From the NCBI GenBank assembly GCA_005888395.1, contig VAXF01000033.1:17407-25056 (forward strand): DNA of 7,650 bases, given 5' to 3'. Below the pieces are notes generated by a model. That model did not search any database. It saw nothing but the letters and a program-made list of their open reading frames with translations, and had not been told where the DNA came from. The position numbers were made by a program, and so were the translations under genes. Numbering within the stretch: the first letter of the stretch is position 1; every line of letters begins with the position of its first letter. This stretch comes from Actinomycetota bacterium (GTDB lineage Bacteria; Actinomycetota; Acidimicrobiia; Acidimicrobiales; AC-25). This document shows, in pieces, positions 5,492-7,650 of the stretch.

Positions 5492-6715
5492 ATGCCGTTC
5501 GCCCCCATCGACGACGCCATCGCCGCCATCGGGCGCGGCGACGTGGTGGTGGTGGTCGACGACGCCGATCGCGAGAACGAGGGCGACCTCATCATGGCGG
5601 CCGAGTTCGCCACACCGGAGAAGATCGCCTTCTTCCTCAGCCACACCTCCGGAGTGATCTGCGCGCCGCTCACGGCCGAGCGCTGCGACGAGCTCGACCT
5701 GCCTCTGATGGTCGCCGACAACACCGAGACCAACCGCACCGCCTTCACCGTGTCGGTCGACTACCGGCACGGCACGTCCACCGGCATCTCCGCCGGCGAC
5801 CGCGCCGTCACCGTCAACGCCCTCATCGACCCGGCCACCCGCCCAGCCGACCTGGCTCGCCCCGGCCACATCTTCCCGCTGCGCGCCGCCGAGGGAGGTG
5901 TCCTGCGCCGGTCGGGCCACACCGAGGCCACGATCGACCTGGTGCGCATGGCGGGCCTCTACCCGGCGGGCATCCTCTGCGAGGTCGTCAACGAGGCCAA
6001 GACCGGCATGGCCCGGTTGCCCGAGCTCGAGCGGTTCGTCGACGAGCACGACCTCCTCCTCATCTCCATCGCCGACCTCATCCGGTGGCGCCGCCAGCGT
6101 GAGAAGCTCGTGAAGCGGGTCGCTGAGGCGCCCATTCCCGTCGAGGGGATGGGCAAGTGGACGTGCTACGTCTACGAGTCGATCCTCGACGGCGAGCAGC
6201 ACCTGGCTCTTGTCAAGGGCGCGGTGCAGAACGAGGGGAACGTGCTCGTGCGCGTGCACTCCGAGTGCCTCACCGGCGACGTGTTCGGTTCGCTCCGGTG
6301 CGACTGCGGACCCCAGCTCGACGACGCGCTGGCGAAGATCGCGTCCGAGGGCCTGGGCGTTGTCGTCTACCTGCGCGGGCACGAGGGCCGCGGCATAGGC
6401 ATCGCCCACAAGCTGCGCGCGTACGCGCTCCAGGATCAGGGTCACGACACGGTCGACGCCAACCTGCGCCTCGGGCTGCCGGTCGACAGCCGCGAGTACG
6501 GCATCGGGTCGCAGATCCTCATCGACCTGGGCATCACCACCATGCGGCTGATGACGAACAACCCCGGCAAGTACGGCGGCCTCGAGGGGTTCGGGCTCGA
6601 GATCGTCGAGCGCGTGCCGCTGCAGACCGTGCCAAACCCGGAGAACATCCGCTACCTGCGCACCAAGCGCGAGCGCATGGGCCACCTGCTGGAAGGGCTC
6701 GATGACGTCCTCTAG
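5492..6715 (+). CDS. ribBA: Bifunctional 3,4-dihydroxy-2-butanone-4-phosphate synthase / GTP cyclohydrolase II
   Basis: A 407-residue fusion catalysing both entry reactions of riboflavin synthesis. The N-terminal RibB domain (about 1-200) makes 3,4-dihydroxy-2-butanone 4-phosphate from ribulose 5-phosphate. It shows DADRENEGDLIMAAE (24-38), YRHGTSTGISAGDRA (91-105) and GHTEA with His143, the metal and catalytic positions. The C-terminal RibA domain (about 205-407) opens the imidazole ring of GTP. It has the zinc site HSECLTGDVFGSLRCDCG with Cys259, Cys270 and Cys272, then LRGHEGRGIG, DSREYG with Asp332 and Arg334, and NNPGKYGGLEGFGL. Both domains therefore look active, and the length is typical. 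The start ATG lies two bases after the ribE stop with no clear ribosome-binding site, suggesting re-initiation by ribosomes finishing ribE. The 3' end overlaps ribH by 14 bp. Confidence 0.98.
   Translation: MPFAPIDDAIAAIGRGDVVVVVDDADRENEGDLIMAAEFATPEKIAFFLSHTSGVICAPLTAERCDELDLPLMVADNTETNRTAFTVSVDYRHGTSTGISAGDRAVTVNALIDPATRPADLARPGHIFPLRAAEGGVLRRSGHTEATIDLVRMAGLYPAGILCEVVNEAKTGMARLPELERFVDEHDLLLISIADLIRWRRQREKLVKRVAEAPIPVEGMGKWTCYVYESILDGEQHLALVKGAVQNEGNVLVRVHSECLTGDVFGSLRCDCGPQLDDALAKIASEGLGVVVYLRGHEGRGIGIAHKLRAYALQDQGHDTVDANLRLGLPVDSREYGIGSQILIDLGITTMRLMTNNPGKYGGLEGFGLEIVERVPLQTVPNPENIRYLRTKRERMGHLLEGLDDVL
6691..6696 (+). promoter_or_regulatory. Shine-Dalgarno site of ribH, inside ribBA
   Basis: GGAAGG lies five bases before ATG 6702, within the last codons of ribBA. 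It supports the ribH start that overlaps the ribBA stop. Confidence 0.65.
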
Positions 6716-7172
6716 CTCGGGCGTGCGCTACGACGGCACTCTGCGCGGCGACGGACTGCGCGTGGCGATCGCCTGCGCCCGCTTCAACGACCTGGTCACC
6801 GAGCGGCTGCTCGAAGGTGCGCGCGACGGGCTCCTGAGGCATGGCGTCGACGAGGCGTCGGTGAGCGTCATCTGGGTGCCGGGGGCGTTCGAGCTCCCGC
6901 TGGTGAGCCTGCGGGCGGCGCAGTCGGGTGAGTACGACGCCGTCATCGCCCTGGGCGCGGTGATCCGCGGCGAGACCGGCCACTACGAGCAGGTGGCAGG
7001 GCAGTGCGCGGCCGGGCTGATGCGGGCGCAGCTCGACACCGGGATACCGGTGGTGTTCGGCGTCCTCGCCACCGACACGCTCGACCAGGCGATGGCGAGG
7101 GCGGGTGGCAAGGCCGGCAACAAGGGGTTCGAGGCCGCGCTCACCGGCCAGTTGCCCAAGCCGGCGGTGTAG
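6702..7172 (+). CDS. ribH: 6,7-dimethyl-8-ribityllumazine synthase (riboflavin synthase beta subunit)
   Basis: Condenses the RibD-pathway pyrimidine with 3,4-dihydroxy-2-butanone 4-phosphate from RibB to give the lumazine substrate of RibE; relatives form pentamers or 60-subunit capsids. The 156 residues match the family. Visible motifs are ACARFND (24-30), VPGAFELP (59-66), ALGAVIRGETGHYEQV with His94, the proton-transfer histidine, then PVVFGVLATDT and GNKGFEAA. Minor departures are GETGH for the common GETPH, and VLATDT where VLTTDT is usual. The first dozen residues before the first strand are poorly conserved, as is normal. ATG 6702 has GGAAGG upstream and overlaps ribBA by 14 bp. It is the last riboflavin gene of the block; hisG begins two bases after its stop. 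Confidence 0.97.
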   Translation: MTSSSSGVRYDGTLRGDGLRVAIACARFNDLVTERLLEGARDGLLRHGVDEASVSVIWVPGAFELPLVSLRAAQSGEYDAVIALGAVIRGETGHYEQVAGQCAAGLMRAQLDTGIPVVFGVLATDTLDQAMARAGGKAGNKGFEAALTGQLPKPAV

Positions 7173-7174
7173 GA

Positions 7175-7650
7175 GTGCTCAAGCTCGTGCTGCCCAAGGG
7201 GTCGCTCGAACGCGCCACGTTGCAGCTGTTCGAGGACGCCGACCTCGCTGTCCTGCGATCGTCCGAGGTGGAGTACCGCGCCACGATCGCCGACCCGCGC
7301 GTGACCGAGGTCAGGATCCTGCGGCCCCAGGAGATCCCACGCTACGTGGCCGACGGCCTGTTCGACCTCGGCATCACCGGTCGCGACTGGATCGAGGAGA
7401 CGGCGAGCAACGTCGTCTCCCTGGGCGAGCTCCGTTACTCGAAGGCCTCGTCGCGACCGGTCAAGCTCGTGGTGGCGGTGCCCGACGACTCGCGGATCGA
7501 GCGCGTCGCCGACCTGAAGCCGGGCTCGCGCGTGTCCACCGAGTACCCGAACCTGACCCGGCGCTTCTTCGAGGAGCGTGGGGTCGAGGTGGAGGTTCAG
7601 CTGTCATACGGCGCGACCGAGGCCAAGGTGCCCGACATCGTCGACGCCAT
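7175..7650 (+). CDS. hisG: ATP phosphoribosyltransferase, N-terminal part (3' truncated by window edge)
   Basis: First and feedback-controlled enzyme of histidine synthesis, joining ATP and PRPP to phosphoribosyl-ATP. The frame is open to the window end, giving 158 complete residues. LKLVLPKGSLE at the start, RPQEIPRYVADGLFDLGITGRDW, LGELRYSKASSRPVKLVVAVP, STEYPNLTRRF and LSYGATEAKVPDIVDA are family hallmarks, forming the two halves of the periplasmic-binding-protein-like catalytic fold. Whether it is the long form with a C-terminal regulatory domain or the short HisZ-dependent form cannot be seen, because the end is missing. GTG 7175 matches the usual MLKLVLPKGSLE start. The AGGAG at 7171-7175 runs into that GTG and is too close to serve it well; it is better spaced for in-frame GTG 7187, or ribosomes may simply carry on from ribH. 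Many actinobacteria place hisE before hisG; here it is absent. Confidence 0.95.
   Translation, partial: MLKLVLPKGSLERATLQLFEDADLAVLRSSEVEYRATIADPRVTEVRILRPQEIPRYVADGLFDLGITGRDWIEETASNVVSLGELRYSKASSRPVKLVVAVPDDSRIERVADLKPGSRVSTEYPNLTRRFFEERGVEVEVQLSYGATEAKVPDIVDA

Noticed and set aside
5486..6685. Minus-strand open frame of 399 codons opposite ribBA
   Set aside because: Antisense image of a strongly conserved fusion enzyme, with no motif of its own.
1..7650. Mobile element or phage island
   Set aside because: No transposase, integrase, terminal inverted repeats or tRNA attachment site; composition looks uniform and the genes are core metabolism.

Overview
The window is high-GC bacterial DNA (roughly 70% by eye). 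All genes lie on the plus strand and are packed head to tail, often with GTG starts and start/stop overlaps. The order fmt, rsmB, rpe, ribD, ribE, ribBA, ribH is the actinobacterial one: Mycobacterium tuberculosis has fmt-fmu-rpe-ribG, followed a few genes later by ribC-ribA2-ribH. Compact protein variants and the general sequence style suggest a deep-branching actinobacterium, perhaps class Acidimicrobiia. That placement is an inference from memory, not a search result.

Layout. Positions 2-3294 form one overlapping block: the 3' part of fmt (Met-tRNA formyltransferase), rsmB (16S rRNA m5C methyltransferase), rpe (ribulose-phosphate epimerase) and a receiver-GGDEF response regulator with a degenerate GGDDF motif. 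A 93-nt gap follows, with short GAGCGA-type repeats and two GC-rich hairpins. Next comes a free-standing mogA/moaB-type molybdopterin gene (3388-3864), then a second small gap of the same repeat flavour. The second tight block is ribD, ribE, ribBA, ribH and the 5' part of hisG, which runs off the window at 7650. No stretch over 300 bases lacks a gene.

How the genes work together. RibA and RibB (fused as RibBA), RibD, RibH and RibE provide the committed enzymes of riboflavin synthesis from GTP and ribulose 5-phosphate; only the phosphatase step is absent. Rpe interconverts ribulose 5-phosphate, the RibB substrate, with xylulose 5-phosphate. HisG uses PRPP, also a pentose-phosphate product, for the first step of histidine synthesis. 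Fmt and RsmB serve translation initiation and ribosome maturation. MogA serves molybdenum cofactor synthesis. The response regulator is the one signalling gene.

I found no clear novel system; this is mainly a housekeeping biosynthetic locus. The points worth a second look are the degenerate GGDEF regulator coupled to rpe, shortened versions of RsmB and RibD, the start-codon problem of rsmB, a nested hairpin over the ribD start region, the repeat-bearing gaps on both sides of mogA, and hisG directly after ribH without hisE.
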